From JACQFZ01 sp036381895 (GTDB lineage Bacteria > Pseudomonadota > Gammaproteobacteria > Acidiferrobacterales > Sulfurifustaceae), in NCBI GenBank assembly GCA_036381895.1, contig DASVBY010000078.1:25867-89866 (forward strand): 64,000 bases of DNA, in the 5' to 3' direction. Within the stretch, counting starts at the first letter, position 1. Every line of letters starts with the position of its first letter. The translations under genes and the position numbers were made by a program. This document shows positions 11,389 to 18,386 of this stretch, piece by piece. The notes beneath the pieces were generated by a model. The model was not told where the DNA came from. It was given only the letters and a program-made list of their open reading frames with translations, and did not search any database.

Positions 11389-11964
11389 TCAGCGCTCGCC
11401 GTTCTGCTTCAGGTTCTCCGCGTGCATATTGCAGAACAGCGCGCCCTGCTCGAGCGCATCGTCGAGCGCAATGTGCGTGTGCGGCAGCGCATCGAACCAG
11501 CGCTTGGGCAGGTACGAGCGCGAAGTCATATGGAACGTGGACCTGCGCATGCCCATCGCGTAGGAGCGTACGTCGAGCGCGTTCTCGCGAAACGGCCGCT
11601 CCCCGGTGTAGCGGACCAGATACCAGTAGATCCACATGAAGTCCCAGCTGGCCGGCCAGCCGAGGAATACCGGGCGGCCGGGCAGCTCTTGCACCCACTT
11701 CAGGTACTCGGGCATCACGTCCTCGGGCGGCCGCGGATCGCGCCGGCACGCCGCCCAGGCCTCGGGAAACCCCTTCCACCACTCCATCGTGCGCGGATCC
11801 TCCGTCGCGCCGGGCAGCGTCTGCAGGTTGGCGCTGAAAGTGCCGACTATCGTCTTGTCGGGCAGAAACGCCGCGGAAGCGAAGCTCAGCATCGAATGCG
11901 GACCGGGAATCGGACCGTCGGCTTCGACATCCGTGCTGACGTAGATTTCGACCTGCCTGTTCAT
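11389..11964 (-). CDS. DEDDh-type 3'-5' exonuclease family protein (191 aa)
   Basis: Small exonuclease-fold protein. STDVEADGP near residue 9 gives the first D-x-E metal pair, WPASWDFMWIYWYL near 102 the second aspartate region, and LPHTHIALDDALEQ near 161 the H-x(4)-D of the DEDDh class. It lacks other domains. Likely degrades single-stranded nucleic acid 3' to 5'; DNA versus RNA cannot be settled here. Monocistronic by spacing. Confidence 0.82.
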   Translation of the reverse strand: MNRQVEIYVSTDVEADGPIPGPHSMLSFASAAFLPDKTIVGTFSANLQTLPGATEDPRTMEWWKGFPEAWAACRRDPRPPEDVMPEYLKWVQELPGRPVFLGWPASWDFMWIYWYLVRYTGERPFRENALDVRSYAMGMRRSTFHMTSRSYLPKRWFDALPHTHIALDDALEQGALFCNMHAENLKQNGER

Positions 11965-12004
11965 CGATCGTGAGCCATGGTCCTGCTCTAACGTAGGAAA
12001 AGCG

Positions 12005-12811
12005 TCATCGGCGGTAAAGCGTCCCGCCGGCGCGGGGACGCTCGTACCGATCGAACGCGGTGCCCATCGCGGCGTCGAGCTGCCGCAACCGCGCCTCGGG
12101 CGGCGGGTGGGTCCTGTAGAGCAGCTGCACGCGGTCGTCCGCGGGCGCGAGCGTCGCGATCTTCTGCAGCACCGCGGGCAGCCCGTAGGGACTGTAGCCC
12201 GCGTGCGCCGCGAGCACTACGCCGAGGCGGTCGGCTTCGAACTCGGCCTCCTGATCGAGCCGCCGCGCGAACAGCTCCGCGCCGGTGCCGATGAGACGGC
12301 GCACGAGCTCCTGCCGCTCGCCCCGCACCGCCTTCGCCACCGCCTCGCGCCCCTCCTCGACCAGCAGCGTTTCCCGCAGCAGCTCCAGCTGATGGCGCTC
12401 GACCACGTGCGCGATCTCGTGCGCGAGCACGCCCGCGAGCTCGGCCTCGCTGCCGAGGCTCGCGTACAGCCCGCGCGTCACCAGCACGTAGCCGCCGGGC
12501 GCACTGAAGGCGTTGATGTCGGCGGAGTCGATGACGCCGAAGCGCCACGGCAGATCGGGCCGGCTGCTGCCCAGGGCGATCCAGCGTCCGACCGTGTTGA
12601 CGTAGCGCTGCAGCGCCTCGTCCTCGACGAGCGGCGCGATCGCGAGCAGGCTCGCAGTCGCCTCCCGGCCCGCGCGGATCTCGTCCTGCTCGGAGAGCCC
12701 GAGGAGCAGGCGCTCCGACTCCGGAATCTTCTCGAGCAGCTTCTCGCGCAGGCTCTGGGCATCGGCAACGCCCACGAGCAGTACGAGCAGCAGGCAAACG
12801 AGCGCGCGCAC
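12005..12811 (-). CDS. M48 family metalloprotease, exported (268 aa)
   Basis: Periplasmic zinc protease. The GTG start at 12811 gives MRALVCLLLVLLVGVADAQ, a clear signal peptide with cleavage after ADA. VLAHEIAHVVERHQLELL carries HExxH near residue 130, and EAEFEADRLGVVLAAHAGY supplies the downstream glutamate. THPPPEARLRQL near the end is the usual M48 C-terminal mark. BepA/LoiP-like enzymes of this type monitor outer-membrane assembly. It follows the SH3-domain gene by 11 bases, so the two are probably co-transcribed. Longer open frame upstream is a shadow. Confidence 0.9.
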   Translation of the reverse strand: MRALVCLLLVLLVGVADAQSLREKLLEKIPESERLLLGLSEQDEIRAGREATASLLAIAPLVEDEALQRYVNTVGRWIALGSSRPDLPWRFGVIDSADINAFSAPGGYVLVTRGLYASLGSEAELAGVLAHEIAHVVERHQLELLRETLLVEEGREAVAKAVRGERQELVRRLIGTGAELFARRLDQEAEFEADRLGVVLAAHAGYSPYGLPAVLQKIATLAPADDRVQLLYRTHPPPEARLRQLDAAMGTAFDRYERPRAGGTLYRR

Positions 12812-12822
12812 GTGAGACGACC

Positions 12823-13485
12823 CTACCGCTTCGGCGCCGGCATCTGCGCCACGTCGCGCCGCTCGAGCCCGTGCTTGCGCGCGTAGGCATGCGCAGCTTC
12901 CGCGCTCGCCGCGTAGCTCTCGAGCCGGGCGACCGCCGCTTCGTTCGGCGCGGCCGCGCGCAGCTCCTCCTCGCGCAGACCGCGGATGCCGGTAGTGCTC
13001 ACGATGTTGCCCGTGCCGGCGCGTCCCGTCGCGAGCTTCGCCACCGATTCGAGCTCCTGCGCGCCCGCGCCGCCCGCACCCGGCGGCTGCAGGCTCACGT
13101 GCAGCAGGCGTACCCAGCCTTCGCGCCCGTCGCTGACCACCCGCAGCCACCCGCCTTCGCGGTCGGCCGCGAACACGCGCGCGCCGGCCGGCAGACGCGC
13201 GAGCGTCGGCGCATCGAGAGACGGTTCGCGCTTGAGCTCGGTCTCCCGCAGTACCGTGCCGGGTGCAGGCGCGAGCGCGGGTTCGCGCGCGGTTGGCGGC
13301 GCCGCCTTGCGGTCGTCGGCCGGCGGGCGCGCAGCACGCGCCGCGTCCTGAGGCGCGCCGCTTCGCGTATCCGGCGCCGTCGCCGGTGCTTCCGTCTGCG
13401 GCGTCGGCGGACGCGGCGGCGGTTCGTCGCTGCAGGCGGCGAGCGCGGTCGCGAGCACGCACAACAAGGCGCGCAAGAACGTCAT
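12823..13485 (-). CDS. SH3-domain lipoprotein candidate (220 aa)
   Basis: MTFLRALLCVLATALAACSDE is a lipoprotein-type signal peptide with a lipobox-like LAAC. A Pro/Ala-rich linker follows, then a bacterial SH3 domain at about residues 85-135 (REGGWLRVVSDGREGWVRLLHV). The C-terminal part contains GTGNIVSTTGIRGLREEEL. Such proteins often bind the cell wall. Lies between the CHASE2 gene and the M48 protease on the same strand; a role as a protease partner at the envelope is inference. Confidence 0.8.
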   Translation of the reverse strand: MTFLRALLCVLATALAACSDEPPPRPPTPQTEAPATAPDTRSGAPQDAARAARPPADDRKAAPPTAREPALAPAPGTVLRETELKREPSLDAPTLARLPAGARVFAADREGGWLRVVSDGREGWVRLLHVSLQPPGAGGAGAQELESVAKLATGRAGTGNIVSTTGIRGLREEELRAAAPNEAAVARLESYAASAEAAHAYARKHGLERRDVAQMPAPKR

Positions 13486-13534
13486 TGCAGGGCAGCCGCT
13501 CGAGTGCATTCGATCGCAGGACAAGACGCGCATT

Positions 13535-15316
13535 CTAGCGCGCCGGCAACGCGCTCCCAGAGGGCAAGCCCGCCCGCACGAGCGCCGGGGGCATGACGAG
13601 ATCGGGGCAGGCGGCACAGACGTCCGCGAAGGCCGCGCTCGCCGCGATGCCGGCGCGCCGCGGCTGCTCCGCCAGCTCGAGCGCACGCATGAACGCGGCC
13701 TTGCCGGCAGCGCGCCATTCGCCGCGCGCATCGACAGTGAAACGGGCGGCGTGCAGCGCGAGCTGTACCGCGGCGCCGCGATCGGGCAGCCGGGCGAGCA
13801 CGCGCTCGAGCATCGCGACGAGATCGCGCAGCGCCGCGCAGGTGCGCTCCGGCGGCACCAGCCAGTAGAAGAGCAGCGTATCGTCGTAGATGCCCTGCAC
13901 CAGCGGCGCGTCGGCGAAGAGCCGCGGCGCGGCCGCACCGTAGCGCGTGCGTCCCGCCTGCTGCTGCAACAGCGCGCGCACGCGCCGGCGCTCGCCGGCG
14001 CCAGACGCAACGACGCGGCACGCGAGCATCAGCACCTGCGAGTCGCGTCCGGGATCGAGCGCGGCGGAGTACCACGGGTGGCCGTTGCGCCGCAGCGTCA
14101 GCACCCGCCCATAGAAGCTCGCGATCAGGAAATAGGCGAACGCCGCGGTGAACGGCGCCGTGAGATTCACGAACCAGGCGCTCAGGTTGACGAAGAGATA
14201 AGTGACCGCGAGGAACGCGGCCTGCATGACGGTGAAGAGCGTGCGCAGCCAGAGCCAATCGACGTTGTACATGAACGCGGCCGCGAGCAGCGCGACGGCG
14301 ATCGCGGTGACGAGCATGTAGAACGGACGCGGGAGCTCGCGCAGGTAGTCGCCGTTCCTCAGGTTGTCGATCGCCGTCATCAGAATCTCGACGCCCGGGT
14401 GCTCGCGCGCGAGCGGCGTCGGAGTGATGTCGAAGAGCGACGGCGCGGTCGAGCCGACGACGACGATCTTGCCGCGAAACGCGTCGTCCGGCGCCGCGCG
14501 GGAGAGCAGGCGCTGGTAGAGCGTATGGAACGAAACCGTGCGGTAGGCGAGCGGCGGGCCGCGCCAGTTGAGCAGGATGTCCGGCTGCGAAGGCAGTGCA
14601 CCGCCGAGCGCCGCGACCACGTTCGCGGGCAGCGAATAGATGCGCCAGCCGTGCGCGTCGCGATGCACGTGATAGGAGCGCGCGATGCCGTCGTCGTCGG
14701 CGTACAGGTTGTTGGTGCCGAGGCGGCGGGCGCCGAGTACGTCGAAGAAGTACGGCACGACCATGGCGACCGTCGCGTCGGGATCAGCGGAAGGCAGCCG
14801 GCGCACCCCCGGCAGGCGCGCGAGCGCGAGCTCGCTCAGCGCGTCGTTCGCCGGATTGAGCCGGATCATGGCGAAGAACGTGTGCTCGAACCGCGCCGCG
14901 ACGTCCCGGAAATAGCGGTCGGACTCGCGCCGCCCGAGATCGAGATCGCTGAAGGTGATGTCGAATACGATCGCGGCCGGCCCCTGGCGCGCGAGCCCCT
15001 CCGTCAGCTCCGCCAGCACCGCCCGCGGCCACGGCCAGCGGCCGTACTCGGGCGCCATGGCCGCGAGACTCGCCTCGTCGATGTCGACCAGCACCAGCGC
15101 CGGATCCGCGGGCGGCACGCGAAACCGGCTCTTCATGATGAAGTCGTACGCCCGATGCTCCATGTCGCCGGTCGTGCCCGCCGCGATTCCGTAGAGGAAC
15201 GCGGCGATGACGATCGCGGCGAGGACGGGATAGAAGCGGTTGCCGAGGCGTTCGGAGAGCAGCGCGAGCGGTGCGAGCAGCGTGCGTACCAGCCGCGGCA
15301 CGACGCCCGGCCGCAC
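13535..15316 (-). CDS. CHASE2-domain membrane sensor with degenerate cyclase-like C-terminus (593 aa)
   Basis: Transmembrane segment near residues 28-47, then a periplasmic CHASE2 sensor domain to about residue 335 (VLVDIDEASLAAM near 75, FRGKIVVVGSTAPSLFD near 287), then three hydrophobic segments at about 340-415. CHASE2 is normally followed by a kinase or class III adenylate cyclase. Here the last ~170 residues keep the order of a cyclase fold (LMLACRVV, IYDDTLLFYWL, VQLALHAARFTVDARGEW, GIAASAAFADVC) but lack the first metal aspartate and the Asn/Arg pair. I infer a non-catalytic cyclase relative. It is upstream of the SH3 and M48 genes. Confidence 0.8.
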   Translation of the reverse strand: MRPGVVPRLVRTLLAPLALLSERLGNRFYPVLAAIVIAAFLYGIAAGTTGDMEHRAYDFIMKSRFRVPPADPALVLVDIDEASLAAMAPEYGRWPWPRAVLAELTEGLARQGPAAIVFDITFSDLDLGRRESDRYFRDVAARFEHTFFAMIRLNPANDALSELALARLPGVRRLPSADPDATVAMVVPYFFDVLGARRLGTNNLYADDDGIARSYHVHRDAHGWRIYSLPANVVAALGGALPSQPDILLNWRGPPLAYRTVSFHTLYQRLLSRAAPDDAFRGKIVVVGSTAPSLFDITPTPLAREHPGVEILMTAIDNLRNGDYLRELPRPFYMLVTAIAVALLAAAFMYNVDWLWLRTLFTVMQAAFLAVTYLFVNLSAWFVNLTAPFTAAFAYFLIASFYGRVLTLRRNGHPWYSAALDPGRDSQVLMLACRVVASGAGERRRVRALLQQQAGRTRYGAAAPRLFADAPLVQGIYDDTLLFYWLVPPERTCAALRDLVAMLERVLARLPDRGAAVQLALHAARFTVDARGEWRAAGKAAFMRALELAEQPRRAGIAASAAFADVCAACPDLVMPPALVRAGLPSGSALPAR

Positions 15317-15419
15317 GGCTCAGCACCTTCCGGTCGCGCGCGCCGCACGGCCGCCGCACCCCGGCAGCGCCCGCGCCGGGCGCCCCGCGCCCGCGTTCGC
15401 GCTCGTCCGTCCGCGCACG

Positions 15420-16235
15420 CTACAGGATCGCCCCCGGCTGCGCCATCGCGTAGCGGCTCAGCTCCGTGACGAGGTACTGATACGCGTCGTCGACCGAGTC
15501 GGTGCGGTAGAGCAGCTCGAGGTCGCGCGCGTCGATGCTGCCGTACTTCACCAGCGCATCGAAGCTGATCACCTCGTTCCAGTAATCGCTGCCGAAGAGC
15601 ACCACCGGCAGGTGTTTGCGCATCTTGCCGGTCTGCAGCAGCGTCAGCACCTCGAACAGCTCGTCGAGCGTGCCGAAGCCGCCCGGGAACACGACGATCG
15701 CCTTGGCGAGATAGACGAACCAGAACTTGCGCATGAAGAAATAATGGAAGTGGAACGACAGCTCGCGCGTGACGTAGCGGTTGTCGAACTCTTCCTTGGG
15801 GATCGAAATGGTGAGGCCGATGTTCTTGCCGCGCGCCTCGGAGGCGCCGCGGTTCGCCGCCTCCATGATGCCCGGCCCGCCGCCGGTGCAGACGACGAAG
15901 CGCCGCTCGGTATCGGAGAGCCGCTTCGACCATTCGGTGAGCCGGAAGGCGAGCTCGCGCGCCGCCTCGTAGTAGCGCGCCATGCGCACGCGCATGCGCG
16001 CGCGCTCGAGATCGCCCTCGCCGCGCTCGGCGCGCGCGAGCTCCTCCTGCGCCTCGGCGAGCGGCAGGGTGCGGGCCGAGCCCATGAACACGATGGTGTC
16101 GTCGATGTGGTAATGATTGAAGCGGGCCTCGGGCTCCATGTACTCGGCGAGTATGCGCAGCGCCCGCGCCTCGCGACTGTTCAGGAAGTGTTCGTTGTTG
16201 TAGGCCTTGACCGAATAGCGGCGTCTTTCGTTCAT
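15420..16235 (-). CDS. LOG/TIGR00730 family protein (271 aa)
   Basis: Rossmann-like protein of the family once annotated as lysine decarboxylase; studied members are cytokinin-riboside 5'-monophosphate phosphoribohydrolases or related nucleotide 5'-monophosphate nucleosidases. TGGGPGIMEAANRGASEA near residue 117 and VFPGGFGTLDELFEVLTLLQ near 182 contain the diagnostic PGGxGTxxE motif. Longer than the ~190-residue LOG proteins because of an N-terminal extension of about 70 residues, as in the larger bacterial group. Confidence 0.9.
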   Translation of the reverse strand: MNERRRYSVKAYNNEHFLNSREARALRILAEYMEPEARFNHYHIDDTIVFMGSARTLPLAEAQEELARAERGEGDLERARMRVRMARYYEAARELAFRLTEWSKRLSDTERRFVVCTGGGPGIMEAANRGASEARGKNIGLTISIPKEEFDNRYVTRELSFHFHYFFMRKFWFVYLAKAIVVFPGGFGTLDELFEVLTLLQTGKMRKHLPVVLFGSDYWNEVISFDALVKYGSIDARDLELLYRTDSVDDAYQYLVTELSRYAMAQPGAIL

Positions 16236-16346
16236 CGAGTGTCCCTTGTGAATCGCACCTGCGCCAGTTTAGCGCCGCCGCGGCACCGTGGGTGCGAGCG
16301 CGGTGCTGCGGCGGCGATGCGGGCCGGGGCGCTACGGCGGACGGCG

Positions 16347-16376
16347 GAAAAAAAGAAACCCCGCGGCGGCGGGGTC
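16347..16376 (-). terminator. rho-independent terminator of the first cold-shock gene
   Basis: Read on the minus strand, a GACCCCGCC...GCGGGGT hairpin (16358-16375) is followed by a run of T residues broken by one C (16348-16357). It starts about 26 bases after the stop codon of the cold-shock gene. Stem and T-run are visible directly. Confidence 0.85.
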
Positions 16377-16401
16377 TTCCAAGGAATCGAGAGGAGAAAA
16401 C

Positions 16402-16605
16402 TCAGATGGGCGTCACGTTGCTGGCCGCGGGGCCCTTCGGTGTCTGTTGAATCTCGAACGTCACCTGCTGGCCTTCGCTCAAGCTCCGGAACCCGTTGCC
16501 CTTGATCGCGGAGTAGTGCACGAACACGTCCTTGCCGCCATCCTTGGGCGTAATGAAGCCGAAACCTTTAGCCTCGTTGAACCACTTCACGGTACCTGTA
16601 ATCAC
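16402..16605 (-). CDS. cold-shock domain protein (67 aa)
   Basis: Small OB-fold RNA chaperone. TGTVKWFNEAKGFGFI carries the RNP1 motif KGFGFI, and DVFVHYSAI carries RNP2 (FVHY). GTG start at 16605 with GAGGTG upstream. Acts by melting RNA secondary structure; cold induction is possible but not shown by sequence. A second close copy lies at 29914. The gene is followed by a strong terminator and is therefore monocistronic. Confidence 0.97.
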   Translation of the reverse strand: MITGTVKWFNEAKGFGFITPKDGGKDVFVHYSAIKGNGFRSLSEGQQVTFEIQQTPKGPAASNVTPI

Positions 16606-16874
16606 GAATCACCTCAACGTAAAGATATGTGAGATCCTGCAGCGCGTTCCTGGAGATCATGCGGAGCACTACCGAAACATCGGGAGGAACTTCCGTATTG
16701 GCTTCAAGAGCTGGACTGCAGTGCGATGCAGCTTAGCCGAGGTCACGAGCGAAAGCTATAGTTTCCCATCGCGCCTGCTGACCGATCGGTTGGTACGCGG
16801 CACCGATGCACAGGTTGTGCCATGACCGCACCGTCCGGGAAGATAACGCCCCACCGTTCGATCTACGACCGACG

Positions 16875-17792
16875 ATGCAATCACCGCCCGACGGTTTCCG
16901 TTCCGGCACGCTGCGCCGCCTGATCGTCGAGCGCAGCGAGTGCGCACTCGCGCGCGGCGCACTGCAGCCGATTGCGACCGAAACCCACACGGTCACCGAG
17001 CACTCGGTACCCTTTCAGGTGCGCGTCGTATCGAGCCTCGCGCGCAAGCACGCGCACGGCGAGGACCGCCCGGCGGGAAGCGACCCCGCGCGGCGCAACC
17101 CGTTCCTTCCCTACGAGCCGGACCTGTACGTCGCCGACGTCACGCCGACGCACGTCTGCCTGCTCAACAAGTACAACGTCATCGATCACCACCTGCTGGT
17201 GGTGACGCGCGCGTTCGAACGCCAGGAGCGTCAGCTGACGGCAGCCGACTTCGCCGCTCTGTGGCGCTGCCTGCTCGAGTTCGATTCGCTCGGTTTCTAC
17301 AACAGCGGGCCGCTCGCGGGCGCGAGCCAGCCGCACAAGCATCTGCAGCTCGTGCCGCTGCCGCTGTCGGCGGACGGGCGCGCGCTGCCCATGGACGCGC
17401 TGATCGACGCGACGCCGCGCGGGCCGGGTCCGAAGCAGGTTCCGGACCTGCCTTTCCGTCACGCGTTCGCCTGGCTCGACGCGCCGGAAGCGCCGGGCGC
17501 GGCCGATCGGGCTCATCGGTGCTACCGGGAGCTTCTCGCCGCCGCCGGTCTCGACCCCCGGCTGCCCGAACCGCCGCCCTACAACCTGCTGGTCACGCGG
17601 CGTTATATGCTGCTCGTTCCGCGAACCCGCGATACTTATGAGGGCGTGTCGGTAAATGCGCTCGGATTCGCCGGCTCCTTTTTCGTACGCGACCGCGCGC
17701 TCCTCGAGACGATCCGGAACATCGGCCCGATGCGCGTGCTACGGGAGGTCACGCCGGAATGCGCCCCAGGCCGACAAAAACCGGAGCTGTAA
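16875..17792 (+). CDS. ATP adenylyltransferase / Ap4A phosphorylase (305 aa)
   Basis: Splits diadenosine tetraphosphate with phosphate into ADP and ATP, or the reverse; clears alarmone-like dinucleotides. GASQPHKHLQLVPLPL near residue 151 holds the HIT-like histidine motif (HxHxQ), and NPFLPYEPDLYVADVTPTH near 76 and LVTRRYMLLVPR near 238 are family blocks. The ATG at 16875 was chosen to match the usual N-terminus; the same frame has an upstream ATG at 16806 with no better ribosome-binding site. About 300 residues is normal. Confidence 0.9.
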   Translation: MQSPPDGFRSGTLRRLIVERSECALARGALQPIATETHTVTEHSVPFQVRVVSSLARKHAHGEDRPAGSDPARRNPFLPYEPDLYVADVTPTHVCLLNKYNVIDHHLLVVTRAFERQERQLTAADFAALWRCLLEFDSLGFYNSGPLAGASQPHKHLQLVPLPLSADGRALPMDALIDATPRGPGPKQVPDLPFRHAFAWLDAPEAPGAADRAHRCYRELLAAAGLDPRLPEPPPYNLLVTRRYMLLVPRTRDTYEGVSVNALGFAGSFFVRDRALLETIRNIGPMRVLREVTPECAPGRQKPEL

Positions 17793-17834
17793 TAGGGTCA
17801 TTTCGCGTTGTTGCCCCGCCGCCACGCGCTACGG

Positions 17835-17863
17835 TTTAGCCCAGAGAAACGCTGTGGTATCCT
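17835..17863 (+). promoter_or_regulatory. candidate sigma70 promoter upstream of the 97-aa orphan
   Basis: TTTAGC (17835-17840) and TATCCT (17858-17863) are separated by 17 bases, matching 3 of 6 and 4 of 6 consensus positions. The spacing is ideal but the match is modest. It lies just upstream of the structured leader. Confidence 0.35.
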
Positions 17864-17880
17864 ACGCCGCATCGTCTCAC

Positions 17881-18012
17881 CTGCCCGTCGACGCGCTGCC
17901 TCCTTGGACCGGGACCCCGCACCTTCCGGGCGTGGGTTCAGGTGATCCCGAGGTTCTCAATCCTCTCCCGAGAATGGCGCTCCTCGGGCAGCCCGATCTT
18001 TGGAGAAGTTTG
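17881..18012 (+). ncRNA. candidate structured 5' leader RNA
   Basis: A three-helix layout can be drawn: a closing helix GCTGCC 17895-17900 with GGCAGC 17987-17992; hairpin A with GGGA 17911-17914/TCCC 17946-17949 and CCCGC 17916-17920/GTGGG 17932-17936; hairpin B with GAGGTTCTC 17950-17958 and GAGAA 17970-17974 plus CCTC 17982-17985. An alternative pairing CTGCCCG 17881-17887/CGGGCAG 17985-17991 would exclude the closing helix. GGAG at 18002 is the ribosome-binding site. I recognise no known riboswitch, 6S or SRP RNA core. GC-rich DNA gives helices by chance, so this is only a candidate. Confidence 0.35.
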
Positions 18013-18306
18013 ATGCCGCAGTCCACCGCGAACACCGCCAACCGCAATTCCTCTTCCGGTTCGTCTCGCCGCGCCGCACCCTACCGGCTGGCTCGCGTCG
18101 AGAAAGTCGAGGTACCCGAGGCCGGCGGCCACTGGTACCGGTACGTGCTCGAAAACGGGCGCTCGACCATCACCGGGCAGCGGCGCGGCTCGCTCAAGGA
18201 CGTGACCGCGCACGCCCACCGCTACGCCGAGCAGCTGAACAGCCGCGCCTTCGGCTCGCACTCCGTCTGGTCCACGCGCCGCGACGCGAAAGCCAAAGCG
18301 CGCTAG
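18013..18306 (+). CDS. uncharacterised small protein (97 aa)
   Basis: Not recognised. The ATG at 18013 has GGAG 8 bases upstream. The N-terminal ~25 residues are Ser/Asn/Arg-rich and probably disordered. A compact core follows with WYRYVLENGRSTITGQRRGS near residue 43 and KDVTAHAHRYAEQLNSR near 64; the tail is basic. No signal peptide, membrane segment or cysteine. It stands alone between Ap4A phosphorylase and rlmL, behind the candidate structured leader. A nucleic-acid-binding role would fit the basic ends, but that is a guess. Confidence 0.7.
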   Translation: MPQSTANTANRNSSSGSSRRAAPYRLARVEKVEVPEAGGHWYRYVLENGRSTITGQRRGSLKDVTAHAHRYAEQLNSRAFGSHSVWSTRRDAKAKAR

Positions 18307-18386
18307 CCGTCGCCGGCTTCCGCCGCGGAAGTTCCCCGTTGTAAGCTCCCGCGCGCCGCGCTCGTCCGGGCGCGGGAGCGCTCCGC

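Noticed and set aside
17881..18012. 6S RNA or signal recognition particle RNA
   Set aside because: No GGAAGGAAGCAG SRP core and no long rod with a central bubble as in 6S RNA.
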